Part shown: in pieces, positions 1-7,477 of the stretch | Position numbering within the stretch: position 1 is the first letter of the stretch | How the letters are laid out: each line of letters opens with the position of its first letter | NCBI GenBank assembly: GCA_003223595.1 | Contig: QHVR01000405.1 | Coordinates: forward strand, 23,822 to 49,628 | Direction: 5' to 3' | DNA: 25,807 nt | Origin: Acidobacteriota bacterium | Lineage (GTDB): Bacteria > Acidobacteriota > Terriglobia > Terriglobales > Acidobacteriaceae | Position numbers and translations under genes: made by a program | The notes under the pieces: generated by a model | Told to the model about the DNA's origin: nothing | Databases searched by the model: none | What the model saw: the letters and a program-made list of their open reading frames with translations, nothing else

Positions 1-667
1 GCGGACGCATGCGGCGCGTAACCCGTCGATAAACATCGCTCATACGATACCAGGGGTTATAAGCGCTGTAGAGCCAGATGGCGATGCGTCCACCCGGCTT
101 GAGCAAGGCGGGCAAGGTCTTGAATGCCTCCTCACAATTCGGGGTGTGATGTAGAACGCCGATACTGTAGATGTAATCGAAGCTCTCCGGCGCAAAAGGC
201 AGATTGAACACGTCCGCCTGGAAAATGTAGGCAGAGCGGTCATTCAGATTCTGAGCCGCGACCTCGGCGGCTAAACTCAGATCGATTCCGACGATGTGCG
301 CGCCCCACCGAGTCGCCACTTCGGCGAATCGTCCCATTCCGCACCCTACATCGAGGACTAGTTTGCCCGCCAGATCCTCTGGACGGAATCCAGTGCGGCG
401 CCGAAAGGCACTCTCTGACCTTTGGCTGTCGGCATCGTCCAATTGAGTGCGCGCGTATAGCTTCCATTGAAAACCGAAGCTGTTAGCGTACTTTTGCATA
501 TCCACAAATCGGTAAACGCCCTTGGTGAATGGATAGAGGGTATTGCACTTGCGGCACACCAATGCTGTCGCGTCGTTCTGCAAGGGTCCGCGGCAGCCCA
601 AACAGCGCAGGATGCCGCGAACTTCTTCAGAGAGGCCTGCGGTGGACGTCTTTTCAGACTGCTTCAT
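1..667 (-). CDS. Zinc-ribbon + class I SAM-dependent methyltransferase (3' end beyond window)
   Basis: Partial gene running off the left edge: 222 codons are visible from an ATG at 667-665, with no stop. The N-terminus has two CxxC pairs (C22/C25 and C38/C41), a Trm112/YbaR-like zinc ribbon. It is followed by a Rossmann methyltransferase core: motif I VLDVGCGMG at about 104-112, an acidic end of strand 2 (GIDLS), and the FDYIYSIGVLHHTP segment typical of Methyltransf_11/25 enzymes. A GAGG at 681-678 lies 10 bases before the ATG. This family methylates small molecules, sugars or lipids; the zinc-ribbon form is common in surface-polysaccharide and natural-product clusters, so a sugar O-methyltransferase is plausible but the substrate is unknown. 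It is transcribed away from the deacetylase at 1179. The family call is firm; the role is inferred from context. Confidence 0.87.
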   Translation of the reverse strand, partial: MKQSEKTSTAGLSEEVRGILRCLGCRGPLQNDATALVCRKCNTLYPFTKGVYRFVDMQKYANSFGFQWKLYARTQLDDADSQRSESAFRRRTGFRPEDLAGKLVLDVGCGMGRFAEVATRWGAHIVGIDLSLAAEVAAQNLNDRSAYIFQADVFNLPFAPESFDYIYSIGVLHHTPNCEEAFKTLPALLKPGGRIAIWLYSAYNPWYRMSDVYRRVTRRMRP

Positions 668-1178
668 TGCCGGGTAACCTCGATGGGGACGCTATTCCAG
701 TGCTAATCCTTCCCAATTTTATCCTAAAAATGTTGCGCGGTCCGTCTACGGTTGGGAGGCAGGTGTGGGCGTGAGCACGCGTTGTCCGTTTCGGAGGATC
801 GCCCGGATTTTGAGCTTTTACCCAAGCTGAAGCCATCGGTGTAATGGTTCCGCAACTCCTGATTGAGGATTAGTATTTCGCCCCATCGCTGTCCTGGCCT
901 GTCGTAGACTGCCAAATCTGTAACCCTGTCTAATTGTCGATTTCATGGCTCGTAATGCTGCCGATTCGGGAGGGCGAGCATGAAAGAGCCGTTGTGTTAC
1001 AGTTCAAATTTGTTCGAGCTCACAAATAGATGCCCTTCTTTTTGGATTTCTTGGCGTGGGATTGAGGTTTTGCTACAAGCGAATTTTTAGCATAAGCTTT
1101 TTCAATCCGCAGCATATGTCGCGATGGGGCTTTGGGCATCCAGGGATCTTGAAGCACTCAAGCCAATCACTTCCGGGA
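668..1178. other. Divergent intergenic region
   Basis: About 510 bp between the divergently transcribed methyltransferase and polysaccharide deacetylase, so it should hold both promoters. I found no convincing protein: short ORFs in it have no recognisable motif. I could not identify a confident -35/-10 or a sigma-54 -24/-12 element. The deacetylase frame stays open back to a GTG at 1056, but that extension (residues before the methionine at 1179) resembles no family N-terminus. Confidence 0.5.
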
Positions 1179-2294
1179 ATGTTAAGAAATATCAGACGAG
1201 CGCTTTTGCACCTGCAACGAAGGTCCGGAGCATTCCGCCTGGTGCTTGACAGTCGGTGGCGGAGCAAGAGACTGCTGATTCTCTGCTACCACGGCGTCTC
1301 CCGCATGGACGAGCATTTGTGGAGACCAAGCTTGTACATGCAGCCCGAAATCTTCCGTCAGCGACTGCAGATCCTGGACCGGGGCAAGTACAACGTGTTG
1401 CCGCTCGGAGAAGGGCTCCGGCGCCTCCAAGCCGCGGAGTTGCCGCCCAAGAGTGTAGTGATTACCTTCGATGATGGCGGTTACGATTTCTACGCGGCCG
1501 CGTTTCCGGTCATTCGGGAGTATGGATTTCCAGTTACGGTCTATCAAACCACCTACTACAGTGATTATCAGAGACCGGTTTTTAATCTGATCTGCTCTTA
1601 TCTACTGTGGAAGGGGCAAGATCGCGTCCTGAACAACCCTGAAGAACTGGGGCTCAGCGGCCCTCTGGATCTGAGAACCGAAAAGGGCCGCATGCAAATT
1701 CAGCGGAAATTGGTTCTGGATGCAGAGGAACGCAACTTAACCGGATCTCAAAAAAATGATGTGGCTGCCGTTTTGGCCAAGTCTCTCGGGATTTCCTATG
1801 ACGAAATATTATCGAGCCGGATATTCCAGCTGATGAATGCGTCCCAGCGGGCAGAGCTTGCGGCAGCCGGCGTCGATTTCCAACTCCACACTCATCGGCA
1901 TCGTACTCCTCTGGAGGAGCGTCTGTTTCGGAAAGAGATTCGAGACAACCGGAACAGCTTGCAAGCGCTGGGCGAGACCGCAATCCATTTCTGCTACCCG
2001 AGCGGAGTTTATAGGCCGGAATTTGTGGAGTGGTTGCAAATCGAGGACGTGGTTTCTGCGACGACATGCGACAGTGGGCTGGCGAGCCGGCGAAGCAATC
2101 CCTTTCTTTTGCCCCGTCTCGTAGATACTTCGGCGCGCAGCCCGATTGAATTTGAAGCTTGGTTGACCGGGCTTGCTCATTTGCTAAGCGTTCGGAAAGC
2201 AGCCCGCCAGATTATTCCTGCAGCGGCCGGGAGCGTCTCCCGAAATGTCGACGCGGCTCAATCAGTTCTCGGGAAGGAATCCGGAAGGGAATAA
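1179..2294 (+). CDS. Polysaccharide deacetylase (NodB/CE4 family)
   Basis: 371-aa NodB-fold carbohydrate esterase, predicted to remove N- or O-acetyl groups from a polysaccharide or its precursor. Visible CE4 motifs are the opening strand ILCYHGV (~34-40), motif 1 TFDDG (96-100, catalytic base and metal Asp), and motif 2 HTHRH (237-241), fitting the H(S/T)xxH metal site. Next comes an FCYPSG segment matching the usual (A)YPxG motif. A ~120-residue insert between motifs 1 and 2 is longer than in minimal NodB. I chose the ATG at 1179 because the protein then begins like the second deacetylase at 11953; the frame is open to a GTG at 1056 and an ATG at 1116, neither with a good ribosome site. No signal peptide is evident, so a cytoplasmic role is possible. 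The stop touches the ATP-grasp start, suggesting an operon. Confidence 0.88.
   Translation: MLRNIRRALLHLQRRSGAFRLVLDSRWRSKRLLILCYHGVSRMDEHLWRPSLYMQPEIFRQRLQILDRGKYNVLPLGEGLRRLQAAELPPKSVVITFDDGGYDFYAAAFPVIREYGFPVTVYQTTYYSDYQRPVFNLICSYLLWKGQDRVLNNPEELGLSGPLDLRTEKGRMQIQRKLVLDAEERNLTGSQKNDVAAVLAKSLGISYDEILSSRIFQLMNASQRAELAAAGVDFQLHTHRHRTPLEERLFRKEIRDNRNSLQALGETAIHFCYPSGVYRPEFVEWLQIEDVVSATTCDSGLASRRSNPFLLPRLVDTSARSPIEFEAWLTGLAHLLSVRKAARQIIPAAAGSVSRNVDAAQSVLGKESGRE
2283..2288 (+). promoter_or_regulatory. Ribosome binding site for a TTG-start gene
   Basis: GGAAGG lies 6 bases before the TTG at 2295, inside the last codons of the deacetylase. It supports the rare TTG start of the ATP-grasp gene, whose N-terminal strand (ARILVLDGHS) begins immediately after it. 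Confidence 0.6.
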
Positions 2295-3515
2295 TTGGCG
2301 CGAATACTTGTGCTGGATGGGCATAGCGCGGCAACCCTGGCGATTACGCGATCTCTCGGCCGGGCAAAGTATTGGGTTGCCGTAGGCTCGAACCGCGGTA
2401 TCGATGCGCCCGCGGAGTTGTCTCGTTACTGCCGACTGAGCACGCGATATCCAGTTCCTTACGAGGATGCTTCGGGTTTCGTCGAAACCGTGCTGGAATT
2501 TGCCCGCAAAAACGAAATCGAGCTCATCATTCCAGTTACCGACTTTACGATCGCGCCACTGTCAAAGAACCGAGATCAGTTCCAGGGAGTGTCCCGTCTG
2601 GCTTTGGGTGCGGATGCGGCGATCGAACTTGCCGCCGACAAGTTTCGCACTATAAGTCTGGCGCGCGAGTTACGAATACCGGTGCCGGAGACGGTGCTGG
2701 TTTCATCGCTCGAGGATCTGGACCGCGCCGCCCCGAACTGGGACTTTCCAGTGGTCGTCAAAGACCGATTCTCCGTGCGTTGGGCTGGCAACCGTGCCGT
2801 CCTCGGCTCTGTGGCCTACGCGTATTCGATAGAGGATCTGAAAAAAAAGGTAGGACACAGGCTGAAGGAAGCCGGAGATGTGCTGATTCAGCGATTCGTA
2901 CAGGGAGCAGGCATAGGCTTCTCCTGTCTGGCGGCAGAGGGGAAGGTCTGGCTTCCTTTTTCGTGGCTGCGCGTTCGGGAAACCGATCCCCGAGGATCGG
3001 GGAGCAGCGCGCAACTATCAATTCCGCTGACGCCGGAGGTCGAAGAAGCCAGCCGGGCTCTGGTCACGCAAGCTGGATTGGGCGGAATTTGCATGGTCGA
3101 GTTCAAGCGACCGCATGATGGCGGGCCCCCAGCTCTTATGGAAATCAATGCTCGGCCTTGGGGATCACTGCCGCTTCCGATTGCGTGTGGGATCAATTAT
3201 CCGCTTCTCTGGGTGGAGTGGCTGCTAACCGGTAAATTGCCATCTGCAGGGATCGAGTACAAGAAGGGGATTCTTTGCCGCCGTCTCGTGAACGAACTCA
3301 CACACCTGGAACACACTTTCCACGGCACACCTCCCGGCTGGCCTCTGCCCTATCCTGGTTTCTTTGAAACCTTGCTGAAAATTTCAGTGCCGTGGTATCC
3401 AGGCATGCATTATGCCGATTTTTGGTTCAGAGATCCGTCTCCCGGACTCTCCGGGTTGGGAAGCTGGTTTAGTGGGCACTTGCGGCAGCGATTCAAATCA
3501 AAATCATCTGCCTAG
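2295..3515 (+). CDS. ATP-grasp family ligase
   Basis: 406-aa ATP-grasp protein of the carbamoyl-phosphate-synthase-like class. It starts with an N-terminal nucleotide-fold strand (RILVLDG), then a pre-ATP-grasp domain (to ~110). The ATP-binding lysine strand is PVVVKDR (~152-158), the lid/acidic strand VLIQRFVQGAGIGFS (~196-210), and the Mg/ATP end VEF...LMEINARPWGS (~268-291), which carries the metal-binding Glu and Asn. Such enzymes join a carboxylate to an amine through an acyl phosphate. In this locus it could attach an amino acid or amine to a sugar acid, but the substrate is not readable from sequence. The TTG start abuts the deacetylase stop with no gap. It shares architecture with the N-terminal half of the fusion protein at 20310-22133. 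Its 3' end faces the GT4 gene at 3548. Confidence 0.87.
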   Translation: MARILVLDGHSAATLAITRSLGRAKYWVAVGSNRGIDAPAELSRYCRLSTRYPVPYEDASGFVETVLEFARKNEIELIIPVTDFTIAPLSKNRDQFQGVSRLALGADAAIELAADKFRTISLARELRIPVPETVLVSSLEDLDRAAPNWDFPVVVKDRFSVRWAGNRAVLGSVAYAYSIEDLKKKVGHRLKEAGDVLIQRFVQGAGIGFSCLAAEGKVWLPFSWLRVRETDPRGSGSSAQLSIPLTPEVEEASRALVTQAGLGGICMVEFKRPHDGGPPALMEINARPWGSLPLPIACGINYPLLWVEWLLTGKLPSAGIEYKKGILCRRLVNELTHLEHTFHGTPPGWPLPYPGFFETLLKISVPWYPGMHYADFWFRDPSPGLSGLGSWFSGHLRQRFKSKSSA

Positions 3516-3547
3516 TACGTCTTGCAGAACGCGAGAAAAACTCTCTG

Positions 3548-4699
3548 CTATCTTAGGCCAGCTGTAATTTTCCTGGACCAGTCTCCGGCTCCCAATCGGC
3601 GGCGCTGGTCAGAATTACGCAGTAACGAAACCACTGACGCAGCGAAATCCTTTGGGGTGTCCGCTAAGAGAATATTCTCCGCATTCTGCACGGGCAGACC
3701 CTCAGCGCCCACCGTTGTAGAAACCACTGCCCTGCCCATTGCCATCGCCTCGAAAATTTTGAGCCGCGTGCCGCCCCCAATGCGTAAAGGAACAATACAA
3801 GCCGAGCCGCGCGCCAGGAAGGGGCGAATGTCCTCTACCCAGCCGGTGAGCCGCACCGACTTTTCGGCCTCGAGCAGCGCTTGCAGTTTGCGGGAAGGGT
3901 TTCGGCCCACGACTTCGAGAGACACCGATGGATGTTGCTGTTTGATCAGGGGAAGGATAGCTTCCACAAAGTAAAAAATCGCGTCCTCGTTTGGAAGCCA
4001 ATCCATCGAGCCAGTGAAGACAAGAGAATCCGGGATCTCTGCCCCGGGAAGGGGTTGGAAGTAGTCGACATCTACGCCAGTGGGAATGACGGTTATTTTT
4101 CGCGGGTCGAGGAAAGTTGCAAAAGAGTCACGATCAGTATCAGAAACGGTGAGAACCCGGTCGGCAAGGCGGAGATATCGTTTTTCCGCAGCTGCCGTCT
4201 TTCGCCACTCCCACCACGAGATGGCTTTCCAGAGGGGATTTGTCGCAACTTCATAGTGACGCCGCCAGATAACCGCCTCTACGTTGTGGGTGAACACCAC
4301 CTTCGGGGTTCGCGATTCCCATGGAATAATGCCTGCCGGCGAAAGGAAATCGCAAACGATAACATCATAAGTTTCGTGCTGGAGCAGGGCGCGTAATTCG
4401 TCATTCACCTTGGAACGGCAATACTTCGTAATGAGGTAAGGCTGCGAAGAGAGCAGGCGAATGCCGTAGTCGACTATCTCGGCACGGCTCTTCGGCACGG
4501 GCAAGGAGAGCGGCAGGCAGACCACGCGTTCAAAGAAATTTTTCAGCGTGGGATGAGAGTCGCTCGGGTGTGCGGCATAGAACGAGAAGAAGGTGACAGA
4601 ATGCTCGCGCGCCAGTTCCCGAAGTATGTTGTAGCTGCGGATTTTCCCACCGGTGTCGGGCGGGACCAGCCCGCCGGCTTTAACCCAGAGGATCTTCAT
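3548..4699 (-). CDS. Glycosyltransferase family 4 with apparent 3' frameshift
   Basis: 383-aa GT-B glycosyltransferase, probably transferring a sugar from an activated nucleotide donor during repeat-unit assembly. The N-terminal domain opens MKILWVKAGGLVPPDTGG and holds FTHNVEA. The C-terminal donor domain includes VIPTGVDVDYF, VFTGSMDWLPNEDA and PLRIGGGTRLKIFEAMA, the GT4 donor-site region with the second Glu conserved and Gly where the first is often Glu. The last 12 codons as read (ending ITAGLR) do not look like a GT4 tail. Reading the other frame from 3584 gives R-L-V-Q-E-N-Y-S-W followed by 15 more residues and a TGA at 3506-3504. This is the conserved tail, so one base is probably missing near 3584/3585. 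The gene starts 12 bp after the algD-like stop, so the two are likely cotranscribed. Confidence 0.88.
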   Translation of the reverse strand: MKILWVKAGGLVPPDTGGKIRSYNILRELAREHSVTFFSFYAAHPSDSHPTLKNFFERVVCLPLSLPVPKSRAEIVDYGIRLLSSQPYLITKYCRSKVNDELRALLQHETYDVIVCDFLSPAGIIPWESRTPKVVFTHNVEAVIWRRHYEVATNPLWKAISWWEWRKTAAAEKRYLRLADRVLTVSDTDRDSFATFLDPRKITVIPTGVDVDYFQPLPGAEIPDSLVFTGSMDWLPNEDAIFYFVEAILPLIKQQHPSVSLEVVGRNPSRKLQALLEAEKSVRLTGWVEDIRPFLARGSACIVPLRIGGGTRLKIFEAMAMGRAVVSTTVGAEGLPVQNAENILLADTPKDFAASVVSLLRNSDQRRRLGAGDWSRKITAGLR

Positions 4700-4711
4700 G
4701 GCGGCAGTTCG

Positions 4712-6037
4712 TTACCAGCAAATCCCTTCGTAGTCACCTGAGATGGCTGGCCGCGATCCACGTTCGAGGTTTACGAGATCGATAACCACCTGTTCCGGCT
4801 GGAGGCAAGCGCGCAGTTCATTACTATCTAATCCGCGGGTGGCGACGATAACAACGTCAGAGCCGGTGACCACTTCGGAGAGGCTGTTGGAAAGCAAAGA
4901 GCCAATATGGGGAATCACTTCTTCGATGTACAGGCGGTTGGAGCCGATCAAATGTCCCAAGGAAACATTGTCATCCCAGATGCGAATTTCCCTGCCTTCG
5001 CCTAGAAGTCGCTTTACCAGTTGTACCTGAGGGCTCTCCCGCAGGTCGTCGGTGGCCGCTTTGAAGCTCAATCCCAGCACGCCAATTTTCTTCTTGCCGG
5101 TCGCGAGTACCATTTCCACGGCACGATCGAGGTGCTGGTCGTTGCTGGGAAGAATGGATTGGAATAAGGGAAGATTGAGGTCCAGTTCCTTGGCGCGATA
5201 GTTCAGTGCTCTCACGTCCTTGGGCAGACAGGAACCGCCGAACGCGAACCCGGGTTTCAGATACATAGGCGAGATGTTGAGCTTGGTATCGGCGGTGAAG
5301 ATTTCGACCACAGCCGCGGTGTCGACCGACAACTGTTTTGCCAAAGTGCCCACTTCGTTGGCAAAAGAGACCTTTACGGCATGCCAGGCATTGCAAATGT
5401 ATTTCACCATCTCCGCAGAGCGGAAGGAGGTCTCGAAAATACGCCCTGACACCCAGCTATAAACTTCCCGCAAGCGGGCGCTGTGGGCAGCTTCAGCGGC
5501 GCCGATTACGGTTACAGAAGGCTCCAGGAAATCGGCAACGGCAGTTCCTTCGCGCATGAACTCCGGATTCACACAAACACCGAAATCCTTGCCCAGCCTT
5601 TTGCCCGATGTTTTTTCGAGGGCCGGCACAACGATGCTTTCCGCGGTTCCAGGCAGAACCGTGCTCCGCACGACAACCAAATGAAACGAACTCTTTGTTT
5701 TCAGAACCTTGCCAATATCCTCGCAGACAGGCTGAATATGCCCCAAGTCGAGTTTGCCGTTCCGCAGACTGGGCGTCCCAACACAAAGAAATGAAATATC
5801 GCTGTTTAGAACAGCTTCTTCTGAATTGGAAGTGGCGCGCAAACGGCCTGTTTTATGGCCGTCCGCGATGAGATCACTGACTCGCGGTTCAACGATAGGG
5901 CTGCGTCCGCCCTCCATCGCGGCCACTTTGGTTGTGCTCAGATCAACGCCAATGACATTGTGTCCTTTGTGTGCAAGGCAAGCTGCGGTTACGGTTCCGA
6001 CGTACCCCAGGCCAAATACACTTATCGATGGAGTCAT
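4712..6037 (-). CDS. algD: GDP-mannose 6-dehydrogenase (AlgD-type UDP-glucose/GDP-mannose dehydrogenase)
   Basis: 441-aa NAD-dependent nucleotide-sugar dehydrogenase, predicted to oxidise GDP-mannose twice to GDP-mannuronate in the cytoplasm. The Rossmann motif FGLGYVGTV (8-16) opens the protein. FLCVGTPS, VVVRSTVLPGT and NPEFMREGTA mark the NAD/catalytic core. GFAFGGSCLPKDVRAL holds the catalytic Cys at ~270. LGLSFKAATDDLRESP belongs to the C-terminal UDP/GDP-binding domain. The pattern, including SPIVEP near residues 46-51 and the very C-terminal EGICW, matches Pseudomonas AlgD as I remember it better than UDP-glucose dehydrogenases; length (~436 in AlgD) also fits. It is the first gene of a two-gene minus-strand unit and diverges from the GT4 at 6255. 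No mannose isomerase or GDP-mannose pyrophosphorylase is present here, so GDP-mannose must come from elsewhere. Confidence 0.93.
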   Translation of the reverse strand: MTPSISVFGLGYVGTVTAACLAHKGHNVIGVDLSTTKVAAMEGGRSPIVEPRVSDLIADGHKTGRLRATSNSEEAVLNSDISFLCVGTPSLRNGKLDLGHIQPVCEDIGKVLKTKSSFHLVVVRSTVLPGTAESIVVPALEKTSGKRLGKDFGVCVNPEFMREGTAVADFLEPSVTVIGAAEAAHSARLREVYSWVSGRIFETSFRSAEMVKYICNAWHAVKVSFANEVGTLAKQLSVDTAAVVEIFTADTKLNISPMYLKPGFAFGGSCLPKDVRALNYRAKELDLNLPLFQSILPSNDQHLDRAVEMVLATGKKKIGVLGLSFKAATDDLRESPQVQLVKRLLGEGREIRIWDDNVSLGHLIGSNRLYIEEVIPHIGSLLSNSLSEVVTGSDVVIVATRGLDSNELRACLQPEQVVIDLVNLERGSRPAISGDYEGICW

Positions 6038-6254
6038 GCAGGTAGTTCTTTCCCTTTTAATCGGAGATAATTAGGCCATGCTCGGGCGATGTGATCAGGC
6101 TGTCGACCCGACGCTGGCCGGACAAAATCGCTTGTTATCAACAGAATACAGGATATCAGGTGTCGTCGGATTTGCCCCTGTAGTATTTAATCACGAAGGC
6201 TGAATTTTCGGAGGCCTTTGTACGCACGTGCGTAACGCACGCTATTTTTGATGG
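6038..6254. promoter_or_regulatory. Divergent promoter region between algD-like gene and GT4 operon
   Basis: A 217-bp non-coding region separates two divergent units, so promoters for both are expected. It contains the palindrome cluster described separately at 6221-6240 and AT-rich stretches around 6135-6190. I cannot assign -35/-10 boxes with confidence. Confidence 0.6.
6221..6240. promoter_or_regulatory. Palindromic ACGCAC/GTGCGT operator candidate
   Basis: Positions 6221-6234 (TACGCACGTGCGTA) form a perfect 14-bp palindrome. A third half-site ACGCAC at 6235-6240 creates an overlapping odd palindrome (GTGCGT-A-ACGCAC, 6228-6240). Three alternating hexamers therefore sit 15 bases before the TTG at 6255 and are followed by CTATTTTT. 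A repressor or activator site shared by the divergent genes is the likeliest reading, but no regulator is encoded in the window. Confidence 0.45.
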
Positions 6255-7475
6255 TTGGCATTATTGTGGAATTTCGTGACTCTGGGCAATTCAAGCTCGT
6301 TTGAGGTTCAGGCCCCTTGCGACCAGGCTGCCGCGCGCCCGGTTGTGCGCCGAGTATTTCACCTGATCGATTCCTTCAACGTGGGTGGTACAGAAACCCA
6401 AGCCGTGGAGTTGGCACGACGGCTACCCGCGACGGGATACGAGGTAACGGTCGGCTGCCTGAAGCGAGAGGGTCCGCTTGAAGATCGCCTTCAGGGAACC
6501 GGGATCGCCATTCGCGAATTTCGTTCGCGAGGCGGAATCGACAGTCCCTCCGGCCTTCGTCAACTTCTACGTATGAGTTGGTTTCTCAGGAGCTTCGATA
6601 TCGTGCACACGCACGACCTCTGGTCGAACCTGGTCGGAGTTCCTGCCGCCCGCCTGGCGGGCATTCCGGCGATTGTTTCCAGCCGTCGCGACCTGTCTCA
6701 TTTGGAGTGGTATCAGGGCAAGCGGCGCGTTTGCCTGAAATGGATTCAGAATTTAGGCGGTGCCGTCGTGACGAATGCTGCTCCAATCCGTGATGTTCTA
6801 CTGGGGGAAGACCGTTTCGATCCACGCAAAGTGCGGGTAATTCACAACGGCGTGGATGTCGCCAAGTTCAAATCGGCCCGCAAGGATCGGATTCGCCTTT
6901 TTCCAGATGCTGGAGACGGGAAACTGGTCGTGCTTGTCGGAAACATGCACACTGACGTTAAAGGCCATCCTTGGCTCATCGCCGCGGCACCGGCGGTGCT
7001 TGAACGATTCCCGGACACGCGATTCGTACTGGTCGGTGATGGCGAGCAACGGTCGAGCTTCGAGAGGCAGGCTCGAGAGTCGGGAGTTTTGCAGAGTTTT
7101 CTCTTTGTTGGACGCCGCTCTGATATTCCGGAAATACTCGCTTCTTGTGACATTGCAGTTTTGCCCTCGCGCGCAGAAGGGCTTCCGAATGCGGTTCTCG
7201 AATACATGGCGGCGGGACTGCCGGTCATCGCGAGCCGGGTGGGAGGAAATGCCGAATTAGTACAAGACGGCGTAACCGGGATGTTGGTTCCGCCTGAGGA
7301 TTCGGCCGCGCTCTCGGCGGCGCTATTAAAGCTCTTGTCCGAACCTGCACTTGCCAGATGTCTAGCCCAGGCAGGGCATGAATTCACGGTTCGGAATTTC
7401 AGTTTCGAAAGGCTCGTCCAGGACATCGATGCGCTTTATACGGAACTCCTGAGTGACAAGGGGAGGTCCCGCTAA
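6255..7475 (+). CDS. Glycosyltransferase family 4
   Basis: 406-aa GT-B retaining glycosyltransferase for polysaccharide assembly. The acceptor domain begins VFHLIDSFNVGGTETQ (~35-50), the glycine-rich loop typical of GT4, followed by DIVHTHDLWSN and VSSRRDLSH. The linker VRVIHNGVDVAKF precedes the donor domain. Here VLVGNMHTDVKGH, FVLVGDGEQR, LFVGRRSDI and PSRAEGLPNAVLEYMAAGLPVIA carry the E-x7-E donor site. The first ~30 residues before VVRRVFHLID look non-native, so the TTG at 6255 is only one option; TTG 6264 and GTG 6276 are in frame and none has a strong Shine-Dalgarno. The stop lies 2 bp before the heparinase-like gene, making this the first gene of a plus-strand operon. Confidence 0.9.
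   Translation: MALLWNFVTLGNSSSFEVQAPCDQAAARPVVRRVFHLIDSFNVGGTETQAVELARRLPATGYEVTVGCLKREGPLEDRLQGTGIAIREFRSRGGIDSPSGLRQLLRMSWFLRSFDIVHTHDLWSNLVGVPAARLAGIPAIVSSRRDLSHLEWYQGKRRVCLKWIQNLGGAVVTNAAPIRDVLLGEDRFDPRKVRVIHNGVDVAKFKSARKDRIRLFPDAGDGKLVVLVGNMHTDVKGHPWLIAAAPAVLERFPDTRFVLVGDGEQRSSFERQARESGVLQSFLFVGRRSDIPEILASCDIAVLPSRAEGLPNAVLEYMAAGLPVIASRVGGNAELVQDGVTGMLVPPEDSAALSAALLKLLSEPALARCLAQAGHEFTVRNFSFERLVQDIDALYTELLSDKGRSR
7461..7466 (+). promoter_or_regulatory. Strong ribosome binding site of heparinase-like gene
   Basis: GGGAGG, within the last codons of the upstream GT4, sits 11 bases before the ATG at 7478 and supports that start. Confidence 0.6.
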
Positions 7476-7477
7476 CG

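Noticed and set aside
813..828. AGCTT/AAGCT hairpin in the left intergenic region
   Set aside because: Only 5 bp with no T-tract and no adjacent gene end; expected by chance.
1056..1178. N-terminal extension of the deacetylase from GTG 1056
   Set aside because: No ribosome site, and the 41 extra residues resemble no CE4 N-terminus; the ATG at 1179 gives a normal start.
2372..3118. 248-codon ORF inside the ATP-grasp gene
   Set aside because: Shifted-frame shadow rich in Arg/Gly/Ser; the ATP-grasp frame carries all recognisable motifs.
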